This document shows positions 1-6,199 of a DNA stretch of 14,656 bases, in pieces. The stretch is from Verrucomicrobiaceae bacterium UBA7681. GTDB taxonomy: Bacteria; Verrucomicrobiota; Verrucomicrobiia; Verrucomicrobiales; Verrucomicrobiaceae. Position numbers and translations under genes: made by a program. Numbering within the stretch: the stretch's first letter is position 1; the number at the start of each line of letters is the position of its first letter. The stretch covers positions 23,448 through 38,103 of the forward strand of contig DLGZ01000003.1 in assembly GCA_002482965.1 (NCBI GenBank). Reading direction: 5' to 3'. Below the pieces are notes generated by a model. That model did no database searches. It was not told where the DNA came from and saw nothing but the letters and a program-made list of their open reading frames with translations.

Positions 1-99
1 GATCTTGGCTTTTGCCAGCCAGGCATCGGCGACGGCATTGGGTTCAGCGGCGTGCATGTGCGTGAGTAAGAGGGTGAGGCAGACAGCGGTCGTGCGCAT
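1..99 (-). CDS. N-terminus of a secreted protein, cut by the window edge
   Basis: Reading the minus strand from an ATG at 99 gives 33 uninterrupted codons that run off the window. The start MRTTAVCLTLLLTHMHAAEP is a typical signal peptide: two basic residues near the start, a hydrophobic core, then small residues (H-A-A) before a likely cleavage site around residue 18. The mature part seen (about NAVADAWLAKAKI) is too short to assign to a family. The gene is divergent from the secreted protein at 167, so the 67 bases between them must hold both promoters. A weak promoter-like pair for this gene (TTGCGT at 129-134 and TAGAAC at 106-111 on the minus strand, 17 apart) lies very close to the ATG. 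I call it a gene because of the signal peptide and the divergent arrangement; the function is unknown. Confidence 0.6.
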   Translation of the reverse strand, partial: MRTTAVCLTLLLTHMHAAEPNAVADAWLAKAKI

Positions 100-166
100 G
101 CGCTGGTTCTATCAGGTCGGCAATTTTAACGCAACATGGACGCAGCGGTTTCGTTCACAACGGCCC

Positions 167-889
167 ATGAAACACACTTCTCTGCTCACCCTGACTCTCA
201 CCCTTGCCGCTTTTGCTGCACGTGCTGAGGACAAGCCGCTGCTCGCCATTCCTGGCAAGGTCATCTATGAAAACAATCTCAGCTCCGGTGCGGGTGATCC
301 GTGGAAGGCTGCCAAGGGCAAGTGGGAGGCGGTGGACGGTGTGCTGCGCGGCTCTGAACTTGAGGCTGACAAGCATGGTGCGGTGACACGTCTGCCGAAC
401 AAGCTGAAGGATTTTATCATTGAGTATGAGTTCAAGTTTTCCGGGGCCAAGAGCACCAGCCTTTCGATCAACGCCATCAAGGGCCACATGGCACGGATTA
501 GCATCACACCCAAGTCGGTGGCGATTCAACGTGACGACAGTGACCATGAGGGACCGGACAAGGCCGTCATCTTCGCGCGCTTTCCCACGGAACTCGGCGA
601 CGGCTGGCACAAGGTGCGCATGGAAATGGTGGGCGACAAAATGCTGGGCAAGGTGGACGACCTCATCGCCTGGGGAGCCAATGATTTTTTCATGAGCGAG
701 AAAACCGGCGCTGGATTTACCGCCAGCGGCCAGTCGGTGGACTTCCGCAATTTCTCGATGCACGAAGCCACGCTGAACCCTGCCTGGGAAGAGGTGAAGG
801 GCACCCTGCCGAAGCCCGGTGAAAAGGTGGCGGCTGCGGCCAAGCCAGCTGGCAAAGGCGGGGCGAAGGGAAAGAAGAAGGCTGAGTAA
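167..889 (+). CDS. Secreted DUF1080/LamG-like (concanavalin A-fold) protein
   Basis: The product is a 240-residue exported protein. The open frame extends upstream to position 5, but the ATG at 167 is chosen because a clean signal peptide follows it (MKHTSLLTLTLTLAAFAARA, predicted cut after ARA at about residue 20) and the extra N-terminus looks non-protein-like. The mature region has the pattern of a jelly-roll sugar-binding or hydrolase-like domain of the DUF1080/LamG kind: W-x-A-x-x-G-x-W-x-x-x-D-G-V-L-R-G early on, alternating beta-strand segments such as DFIIEYEFKF, then GDGWHKVRMEMVGDKMLG, and VDFRNFSMHEA near the end. Such proteins are abundant in Verrucomicrobiota and Planctomycetota and are usually linked to polysaccharide use; that role is inference, and no catalytic residue can be named. 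The last 25 residues form a Lys/Ala/Gly-rich basic tail. No clear Shine-Dalgarno is seen. The gene is followed 44 bases later by the DUF5069 gene, probably on the same transcript. Confidence 0.8.
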   Translation: MKHTSLLTLTLTLAAFAARAEDKPLLAIPGKVIYENNLSSGAGDPWKAAKGKWEAVDGVLRGSELEADKHGAVTRLPNKLKDFIIEYEFKFSGAKSTSLSINAIKGHMARISITPKSVAIQRDDSDHEGPDKAVIFARFPTELGDGWHKVRMEMVGDKMLGKVDDLIAWGANDFFMSEKTGAGFTASGQSVDFRNFSMHEATLNPAWEEVKGTLPKPGEKVAAAAKPAGKGGAKGKKKAE

Positions 890-906
890 GGGCGGCGGAT
901 TGACTT

Positions 907-939
907 TGCCATGCGTCTTCGTTAAAAAGGCGCATGGCA
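907..939 (+). promoter_or_regulatory. 9-bp inverted repeat over the DUF5069 start codon
   Basis: TGCCATGCG (907-915) and CGCATGGCA (931-939) are perfect reverse complements separated by 15 bases. In RNA this would be a 9-bp stem. Its right arm contains the start codon at 934-936, and its loop contains the only purine-rich, Shine-Dalgarno-like tract (AAAAAGG, 924-930). It begins 17 bases after the upstream stop codon. It could act as a translation-limiting hairpin or as a processing or termination structure for the upstream gene; there is no U-run after it, so a classical terminator is unlikely. The repeat is seen directly; the function is inferred. Confidence 0.5.
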
Positions 940-1365
940 TTTCCCATTCGTTCTCCTCGTGATCTGGTCGGCGGCATCGCCGTGTTTGGCCGCATCCTCG
1001 ATAAAATCCGTCTCAATGACAAGGAAGGCAAACTGCCTGACGGCTATCATCTGGGCTACCTGACGGGGAGCCGCACCTTTGATGAGCGGGTGTGCAAGTT
1101 GCTCGGGGTGGATTTCAGCGAGCTTTCGGACCGCACGCTGGCAGGTGGTACTGACGAAGAGATCCTTGAATGGTGCTGCCTGAATGGCAACCGGCCCACG
1201 GTGGAGCAGATTGAAATCTGGAACGGCTTTATGCAGAAACGCGGCTGGCGTGATGCGGCCTCCGCCGGACTGGTGCAGCAGCGCGCAGAAGCCGGGCTGG
1301 GGCATCGCGAAGATTTGGTGACGTTCTTTGACGTGATGGATGTCGAAGAAGGCCGTGCGCCCTGA
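934..1365 (+). CDS. DUF5069 domain-containing protein
   Basis: The product is 143 residues and probably cytoplasmic: it has no signal peptide and no membrane segment. It matches the DUF5069 pattern over its full length: an N-terminal RSPRDLVGGIAVFGRILDKIR, the Y-H-L-G-Y segment near residues 37-41, a central helix around GVDFSELSDRT, and the C-terminal DLVTFFDVMDVEEGR. Full-length agreement with a family of about 140 residues supports an intact gene. The family is common in Verrucomicrobiota and has no established biochemical role, so no function is assigned. The start codon sits inside a 9-bp hairpin (907-939), and the purine tract AAAAAGG ends only 3 bases before the ATG, an unusually short spacing. 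The TGA stop directly abuts the stop codon of the convergent peptidase gene. Confidence 0.85.
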   Translation: MAFPIRSPRDLVGGIAVFGRILDKIRLNDKEGKLPDGYHLGYLTGSRTFDERVCKLLGVDFSELSDRTLAGGTDEEILEWCCLNGNRPTVEQIEIWNGFMQKRGWRDAASAGLVQQRAEAGLGHREDLVTFFDVMDVEEGRAP

Positions 1366-3162
1366 TCAGAACCCGCGAGGAGCCATGGAGTAGAGTCCGA
1401 GAGTGACGTCGTAGGCGTCCAGCATGGCCATGCGCTTGAGTTCATGTCCGGCACCCCAGGAATCGGTGAAGAGCACCTGGTTTTTGGCCAGGTTGTAACC
1501 GATGACCATGCGCATGTGGCCACCGCTGATCTGTCCGGCACCCGGAAGCGGTGGATCCTCGGGCTTCTGGCCGAGGAACAAACCCCAAAGCAGTGGCACG
1601 CCTTTGTCCACGTATTCCTTGATGGTCGAAAAGAATGCCTTTTCGGAAATACGGCGCTTTCCGTTTGAGGTGTAGTACTGCTCGGGATTGATCAACGGCT
1701 TGAAGGTGACATTGAAAGCTCCGTCGATCTTGGCGAGGCTCTTCTGCATGGTGATGATATCCGCACCGCCTTCGGCATCAATGCTGACGAGCTTTGCCAT
1801 CTCGTGCTGGTCACAGGGAATGCGCATGTATTCAAACAAACGCTGACAGCTCGCGGCGACGCAGTAGCCTTTCTGCCCCTGATCCACCATGGGCACGCCG
1901 GAAATATAGACATCGCCTTCGGCTGTCTTTTTGATGCGCTGGAGCAATTCCATGCGCTGCACGCCGGTGGCCATCTTGCCCATGCTCCAGTCGGCCTGAT
2001 TGGGTGCGGCGAGTTTCAGGCGCAGGAACTCGGGTTTGGTGACTTTGCCGGGTGTGTTGTACTCGTTGTATTCGAGCAGGGCGATGCCGCCGGGAGCCGT
2101 CCAGTTCCATCCGGCGACCGGCAGCGCCGCATTGGAGGAAAGCAACTGCCGCTTGGGGGTTACTTTCATCACCTGGCCGAGGTTTTGACCGATCACTTTG
2201 AAAATGCGGTCGAATTCCTTCACTTCGATGTCTCCCGAGTCGCCTCGATTGTAGATGGAGATGGTGGCGCGTGCGGCTTTGCCGCTCACGAACTCCAGAA
2301 TGGCCTCCTCCACTTTGATAGAGCCACCAAACATGGTGAGATTGGTCTCGGCGTCGCTGAACATGTGACGGGAGAAACGTGCGCGCTCCTTGGTGGCGCT
2401 GACCCATTCAAACTGCGGTGGCTTTTTCTGTTTCTCCTGGTCTTCGATTTTCAGCGTGTAGTTTTTTTCGAGATCGCCGGGTGTCCACTGCCAGAGGGCA
2501 CCGAAGTTCAGCAGAGCGTCAAGATTGGCGGACAATACCGGCTTTTTTTCTGGCTCGCTTTCCACCGGCGGCTGGGGAGGCTTGCGGGGCTGGGAAGGCT
2601 GCATTTCGACTGGCAGCCCTTGAATTGAAAACCAGAGGGAGGTGTTACTGGCATGGCAATGAACCACGTATTTGGAGTTTACCCAATTTGGCGCTTTCAG
2701 GATGACCGGGCCAAAGGAGACATCCTTCTGTGGCGCGGAGTCTCCCGTTTTCTCCGTCAAAAGCATCTCCAGGGCGGTCAGCTTTTTACGTGTCAGGTTC
2801 TTGCCGTCGAGATAGATGTTAAACGAAGGATGCGATTGATAAAAACTCACCGTAACTTCCTTAACTTTAAAGAGCCCGCCAAACATGGTGTCTTCCAGAA
2901 GGCTGCCCTGCTCCGCGCTGCCGGGACTAAAAGTGACCTCAGTCGTGGTCTCGGTCACAATGTTGTAAGGAGACTTTCTGCGGTCTTTTTTATGCGCGTC
3001 TAGGAAACTGATGAGATTTTGCTGCGTCAGTGCGAGAGGGTCATTCCAGTCAATCAGGTCATCGATGGAAGGCTTGGAGACGTCTATGATCTGCGCATTG
3101 GCGGCAGAATGAAATCCGTGCCATCCAAGTAAAACTAAAGCAATAAGCAGGCAGCATTTCAT
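1366..3162 (-). CDS. Secreted C39-like (papain-fold) cysteine peptidase with duplicated N-terminal domain
   Basis: The protein has 598 residues with a signal peptide (MKCCLLIALVLLGWHGFHSA then ANA, cut near residue 23). Two homologous segments follow, roughly 33-185 and 213-388, each with the signature M-F-G-G-x-x-K-V-[KE]-E (93-102 and 277-286) and an I-Y strand after it (NIYLDG, ISIYNRG). A Pro/Glu/Lys-rich linker (about 189-208) joins them. The C-terminal part (about 420-598) looks like a peptidase C39-like domain: Q428 with C434 in QGQKGYCVAASCQRLFEY, H549 in GGHMRMVIGYN, and D567 in LFTDSWG give a complete oxyanion-Cys-His-Asp set. The usual partners of bacteriocin-processing C39 domains (ABC transporter regions) are absent, so a stand-alone extracytoplasmic peptidase is more likely; the substrate is unknown. 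It is transcribed away from nuoN's end, probably from its own promoter at 3171-3198, and ends back to back with the DUF5069 gene. Confidence 0.85.
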   Translation of the reverse strand: MKCCLLIALVLLGWHGFHSAANAQIIDVSKPSIDDLIDWNDPLALTQQNLISFLDAHKKDRRKSPYNIVTETTTEVTFSPGSAEQGSLLEDTMFGGLFKVKEVTVSFYQSHPSFNIYLDGKNLTRKKLTALEMLLTEKTGDSAPQKDVSFGPVILKAPNWVNSKYVVHCHASNTSLWFSIQGLPVEMQPSQPRKPPQPPVESEPEKKPVLSANLDALLNFGALWQWTPGDLEKNYTLKIEDQEKQKKPPQFEWVSATKERARFSRHMFSDAETNLTMFGGSIKVEEAILEFVSGKAARATISIYNRGDSGDIEVKEFDRIFKVIGQNLGQVMKVTPKRQLLSSNAALPVAGWNWTAPGGIALLEYNEYNTPGKVTKPEFLRLKLAAPNQADWSMGKMATGVQRMELLQRIKKTAEGDVYISGVPMVDQGQKGYCVAASCQRLFEYMRIPCDQHEMAKLVSIDAEGGADIITMQKSLAKIDGAFNVTFKPLINPEQYYTSNGKRRISEKAFFSTIKEYVDKGVPLLWGLFLGQKPEDPPLPGAGQISGGHMRMVIGYNLAKNQVLFTDSWGAGHELKRMAMLDAYDVTLGLYSMAPRGF

Positions 3163-3170
3163 ACGGCCTA

Positions 3171-3198
3171 TTTATCTGGTTTGACCTAACACTGTCAA
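3171..3198 (-). promoter_or_regulatory. Candidate promoter of the C39-like peptidase gene
   Basis: On the minus strand a perfect TTGACA (3198-3193) is followed after 16 bases by GATAAA (3176-3171), a 4/6 match to the -10 consensus. The -10 ends only 8 bases before the ATG at 3162, so transcription would start about two bases ahead of it and the message would be nearly leaderless. The -35 is also one arm of an imperfect operator-like repeat, TTGAC-N8-GTCAA (3181-3198). The sites are seen; promoter activity is inferred. Confidence 0.45.
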
Positions 3199-3248
3199 TG
3201 TTTACTGCCAGGCCACGTCATCACGCTGCCTACAGACCGCCCATTCCC

Positions 3249-4721
3249 TTACTTCGCTACAACAGCGGCGCGGTCGGGAGTCAGAACCTTCTGCAGGGGC
3301 TTGGGATAGACACCGAGGATCAGGATGATGAGAGCGAGAGCACCGGCGACGGCTTTGGCGAGACCTGAGAAGGTCAGCGAGGGGACGTCGGTGCCTTCGG
3401 TGGTGTACATCGCGAGGATGGTCTTGAAGTAGTAGTAGAAACCGGCGGCGGCGGCGATGATGGCGCAGATCAGGGCACCCCAGTAGCCATGGTCTGCAAG
3501 GCCGAGGAAGACGAAGAGCTTGCCGAGGAAGCCTGCGGTGAGCGGCAGACCGGCGAGTGAGGCGAAGGAGATGGTCATCAGCAACGCGAGGAGCGGGTTG
3601 CGTTTGGCGAGGCCAGTGAAGTCTTTGATGTCTTCGCCGAGGCCGTTGGCGCGCATGAGGCCGAGACCGAGGAAGCCGAGGACGGTCATGGGCAGGTAGG
3701 TGGCGAGGTAGAAGGCGACGACGCTAGAGGAGGAGAGATCGAAGCGGGCGCTTTCGCGGCAGGCGAGTGCGAGGAGCAGATAACCGGCGTGGGAGATGCT
3801 GGAGTAGGCGAGCAGACGCTTGACGCTGGTCTGGAACATCGCGGGGAGGCTGCCGAGCAGGACGGTGAGCGAACCGATGACGAGCAGGAAGGCCTGGATT
3901 TCGCTGCCGATGATGGAACCTTCGGCCATGAAGGCGTTCAGCGCCCGGGTGAGGACGACGAAGCCTGCTGCTTTGGAGCCGACGGAGAGGAAGGCGGTCA
4001 CGGGAGTGGGGGCACCCTGATACACATCTGGAACCCACATGTGGAAGGGAGCGGCGGCGACTTTAAAACCGAGGCCGCAGAGCAAGACGGCGGCACCGAA
4101 GAGTGCGGTGGTTTTGCTGGTAGCGGGATTGGCAAGTGCTTTGGCGATGCCGTCAAAGCTCATGGTGCCGGTGGCGCCGTAGATCCAGGCGATGCCGTAA
4201 ACGAGGACGCCGGTCGAAAGAGCGCCGAGGATGAGGTATTTGACGCCGGCTTCGAGGCTGAAGGCACTTTTGCGTGCGAAGGCGACGAGGACGTAGAAGG
4301 AAACGGTGACGAGTTCCAAGGTGACGAAGACGGTGACGAGGTCACGGGCGGAGGCCATCCACATCATGCCGGCGCAAACGATGAGCGGGAGGCTGAACAT
4401 TTCGGCCAGTTTGCCATCGACGGTGAAGCGGGTGAGATACGGGGCGCACTCAAGCGTGAGCCAGAGGACGAGGATGGTGATGACGAGCGCGAAGCCTTTG
4501 TAGAAAAGGGCGAGGCTGTCGAGCTGATGCCAGGGCTGGATGAAGCCGGGGAGGCTGGCGGTGTCGTGCGGCACGAAGAAGAACAGAACAAGCGCGAGCG
4601 TGGTGCCTGCGATGGCGGTGAGTCCGAGGGTGCGGCGGGAGATGTCGGGCTTGAAGGCCTCAAGCAGCAGCAGTGCGAGTCCGAGGAGGGCGAGGCCGGC
4701 TTCGATGGTGAAAACGCTCAT
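3249..4721 (-). CDS. nuoN: NADH-quinone oxidoreductase subunit N
   Basis: This is one of the three antiporter-like proton-pumping subunits in the membrane arm of complex I. The 490-residue protein is almost entirely transmembrane helices, a usual NuoN size. Hallmarks: TM5 glutamate E136 in FVTLELVTVSFYVL, TM6 lysine K161 in KYLILGA, and TM7 lysine K220 in GFKVAAAPFHMWVPDVYQGAPTPV, the classic NuoN signature. The start is set at the ATG at 4721. The frame is open further upstream to 4943, but that part reads as an Arg/His-rich shadow inside nuoM, whereas MSVFTIEAGLALLGLALLLLE begins the first membrane helix. The start overlaps the nuoM stop as ATGA, typical of translational coupling. It is the last gene of the nuoIJKLMN operon. 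No convincing terminator follows in the 86 bases before the next gene, only an imperfect stem-loop without a U-run. Confidence 0.95.
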   Translation of the reverse strand: MSVFTIEAGLALLGLALLLLEAFKPDISRRTLGLTAIAGTTLALVLFFFVPHDTASLPGFIQPWHQLDSLALFYKGFALVITILVLWLTLECAPYLTRFTVDGKLAEMFSLPLIVCAGMMWMASARDLVTVFVTLELVTVSFYVLVAFARKSAFSLEAGVKYLILGALSTGVLVYGIAWIYGATGTMSFDGIAKALANPATSKTTALFGAAVLLCGLGFKVAAAPFHMWVPDVYQGAPTPVTAFLSVGSKAAGFVVLTRALNAFMAEGSIIGSEIQAFLLVIGSLTVLLGSLPAMFQTSVKRLLAYSSISHAGYLLLALACRESARFDLSSSSVVAFYLATYLPMTVLGFLGLGLMRANGLGEDIKDFTGLAKRNPLLALLMTISFASLAGLPLTAGFLGKLFVFLGLADHGYWGALICAIIAAAAGFYYYFKTILAMYTTEGTDVPSLTFSGLAKAVAGALALIILILGVYPKPLQKVLTPDRAAVVAK

Positions 4722-6187
4722 GGCAGGACGACAGCGGATTTCATGAGGTTGAGCAGCAGCCAAGGGCAGCAGCCGGTGACAAGCAGCGTGGCTGCGAGCA
4801 TGATGAAGGGCACGCGCTGTGAGAAGGCGGGATCGATCATGAAGAGGCCGGTGGCAGGGCTGCCGTGGAAGATGCCGCGATAGGCGCGGAGCATGTAAAC
4901 AGCGGACATCACCACGCCCCAGAGAGCCACGATGACGGTCCATTGCAGATTGGTCAAAGCACCTGCTTTGAATTCGGTGAAGTTGCCGAGGAAGATCATC
5001 ACCTCACCTGCGAAGTTGGTGAGGCCGGGGAGGCCTATGGAGGCAAAGGTGCCAAAGGCGAACAGGACGGTGAAGGCCGGGGCATGGGAGGCGAGGCCGC
5101 CGAGCTTGTTGTACTCGAGAGTACCAAGCTGATTGCGCATGCGACCGCAGAGGCCGAAGAGCAGCGCAATGGAGATGCCATGGGCGAACATGAGGATCAC
5201 CGCGCCTTTGAGGGCGATTTCAGTACCAGCGGCGATGCCGAGGAAGATGTAGCCCATGTGCATGACGCTGGAGTTGGCGAGCGTGTCGTCGAGGCGGTTC
5301 GCATGGATGGTGACGAGGCCCATGACGAGGATGTTGCCGAGGAGCATCAGCAGCAGGGCGTTCTGCACCCATTCCACATGGACGCCGTGCGGCAGCAGCG
5401 GCAGGGCGATGCGGATGAGGCCGTAGAGACCGAATTTTTTCAACACGCCTGAGTGCAGCATGGCCACTGGCGTGGGGGCGGTGGCGTAAGCGGGTGCGGC
5501 CCAGCTATGGAATGGGAAGAGGCTGACGAGCGAGCCAAACCCCAGCAGGAGAACGAAGAAGATCTGCGCCTGCTTGGCATCAGGCAGGGGATTGAGTCTG
5601 GCCTGATTGCGGAGGGCTTCGAGATCGAAGGTGAGCTTGGAGCCGCCACTGAATTCGAGAACGAGCCAGACCAAACCGGCGAGCAGCACGAGGCTGCCGA
5701 CACCGAGATAGATGGTGGCCTTCCAAGCAACGGCCTTGCGATGGGCGGGTTCGGCACGCCCATGAAGGGCGATCATGAGGAAGGTGGGGATCAACGCGAG
5801 TTCGTGGAAGGCGTAGATGAAGAAAACGTCAGTGGTGAGGAAGGCCCCGAGCGCACCGCCGCCGATGAGCAGCGAGGAAATGTAGAAGATGGCAGGGCGA
5901 TCATGGATCTGCCAGATGGCGGCCAGCATCACCAGGGTGGTGAGCAGGGCGAGAATGATCGAGATGCCATCCGCACCGACGGCGAAGCTGAGGGATGGAT
6001 TTTCGAGGATGGGCCGCGAATAGGTGAAGGCGAGGCCGGTTTTGCCCCAGTATTGCACCGTGGTGTACAAGACGAGGATCAGATTGATGAACGTGGCACC
6101 GAGGGATGCAGCGCGGGCAGGCGCACCGAGCCCGACCGCCAGGGCGGCGAGCAGGGGTAGTGCGATGATTAATTCAAGAACGCTCAT
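4718..6187 (-). CDS. nuoM: NADH-quinone oxidoreductase subunit M (divergent type)
   Basis: This second antiporter-like subunit of the complex I membrane arm has 489 residues and many membrane helices. Supporting features are the TM5 glutamate E129 in FIYAFHELALIPTFLMI, K156 in AWKATIYLGVGSL, the FPFHSW motif with H227, the APTPVAMLHSGVLKKFGLYGLIR segment with K250/K251, and its place between nuoL and nuoN. One oddity stands out. The lysine usually found five residues before the P-F-H motif in TM7 is L220 here, while NuoL (K232) and NuoN (K220) of the same operon keep it; the usual L-P-D-A after the tryptophan is also replaced by AAPAY. I suspect this marks a NuoM subfamily rather than a private mutation. 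A good Shine-Dalgarno (GGAGA, 6198-6194) lies 6 bases before the ATG. The stop overlaps the nuoN start by 4 bases. Confidence 0.93.
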   Translation of the reverse strand: MSVLELIIALPLLAALAVGLGAPARAASLGATFINLILVLYTTVQYWGKTGLAFTYSRPILENPSLSFAVGADGISIILALLTTLVMLAAIWQIHDRPAIFYISSLLIGGGALGAFLTTDVFFIYAFHELALIPTFLMIALHGRAEPAHRKAVAWKATIYLGVGSLVLLAGLVWLVLEFSGGSKLTFDLEALRNQARLNPLPDAKQAQIFFVLLLGFGSLVSLFPFHSWAAPAYATAPTPVAMLHSGVLKKFGLYGLIRIALPLLPHGVHVEWVQNALLLMLLGNILVMGLVTIHANRLDDTLANSSVMHMGYIFLGIAAGTEIALKGAVILMFAHGISIALLFGLCGRMRNQLGTLEYNKLGGLASHAPAFTVLFAFGTFASIGLPGLTNFAGEVMIFLGNFTEFKAGALTNLQWTVIVALWGVVMSAVYMLRAYRGIFHGSPATGLFMIDPAFSQRVPFIMLAATLLVTGCCPWLLLNLMKSAVVLP

Positions 6188-6193
6188 TCAATT

Positions 6194-6198
6194 TCTCC
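6194..6198 (-). promoter_or_regulatory. Shine-Dalgarno of nuoM
   Basis: GGAGA on the minus strand sits 6 bases before the nuoM ATG at 6187, within the 12-base gap after the nuoL stop. It fixes the nuoM start and shows that this gene is read by its own ribosome entry rather than only by coupling. Confidence 0.6.
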
Positions 6199-6199
6199 A

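Noticed and set aside
155..940. 261-codon open frame on the minus strand
   Set aside because: It is antisense to the secreted protein at 167-889, rich in His/Arg/Leu, and lacks any family pattern.
1804..2628. 274-codon open frame on the plus strand inside the peptidase gene
   Set aside because: The opposite strand encodes a peptidase with a signal peptide, a duplicated domain and a catalytic set; this frame has no recognisable motif.
3187..3235. Stem-loop after nuoN as the operon terminator
   Set aside because: The arms have mismatches and there is no T-tract; it also overlaps the upstream region of the peptidase gene.
3789..4883. 364-codon open frame on the plus strand
   Set aside because: It lies antisense to nuoN/nuoM, is Glu/Gly/Asp-rich with no domain pattern, and arises from the GC-rich codon use of the membrane genes.
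4722..4943. 74-residue N-terminal extension of NuoN
   Set aside because: It is Arg/His-rich and lies wholly within nuoM; the ATG at 4721 begins the first membrane helix and gives the ATGA coupling.
5453..6160. 235-codon open frame on the plus strand
   Set aside because: It is antisense to nuoM and has the same biased composition as the other shadows.
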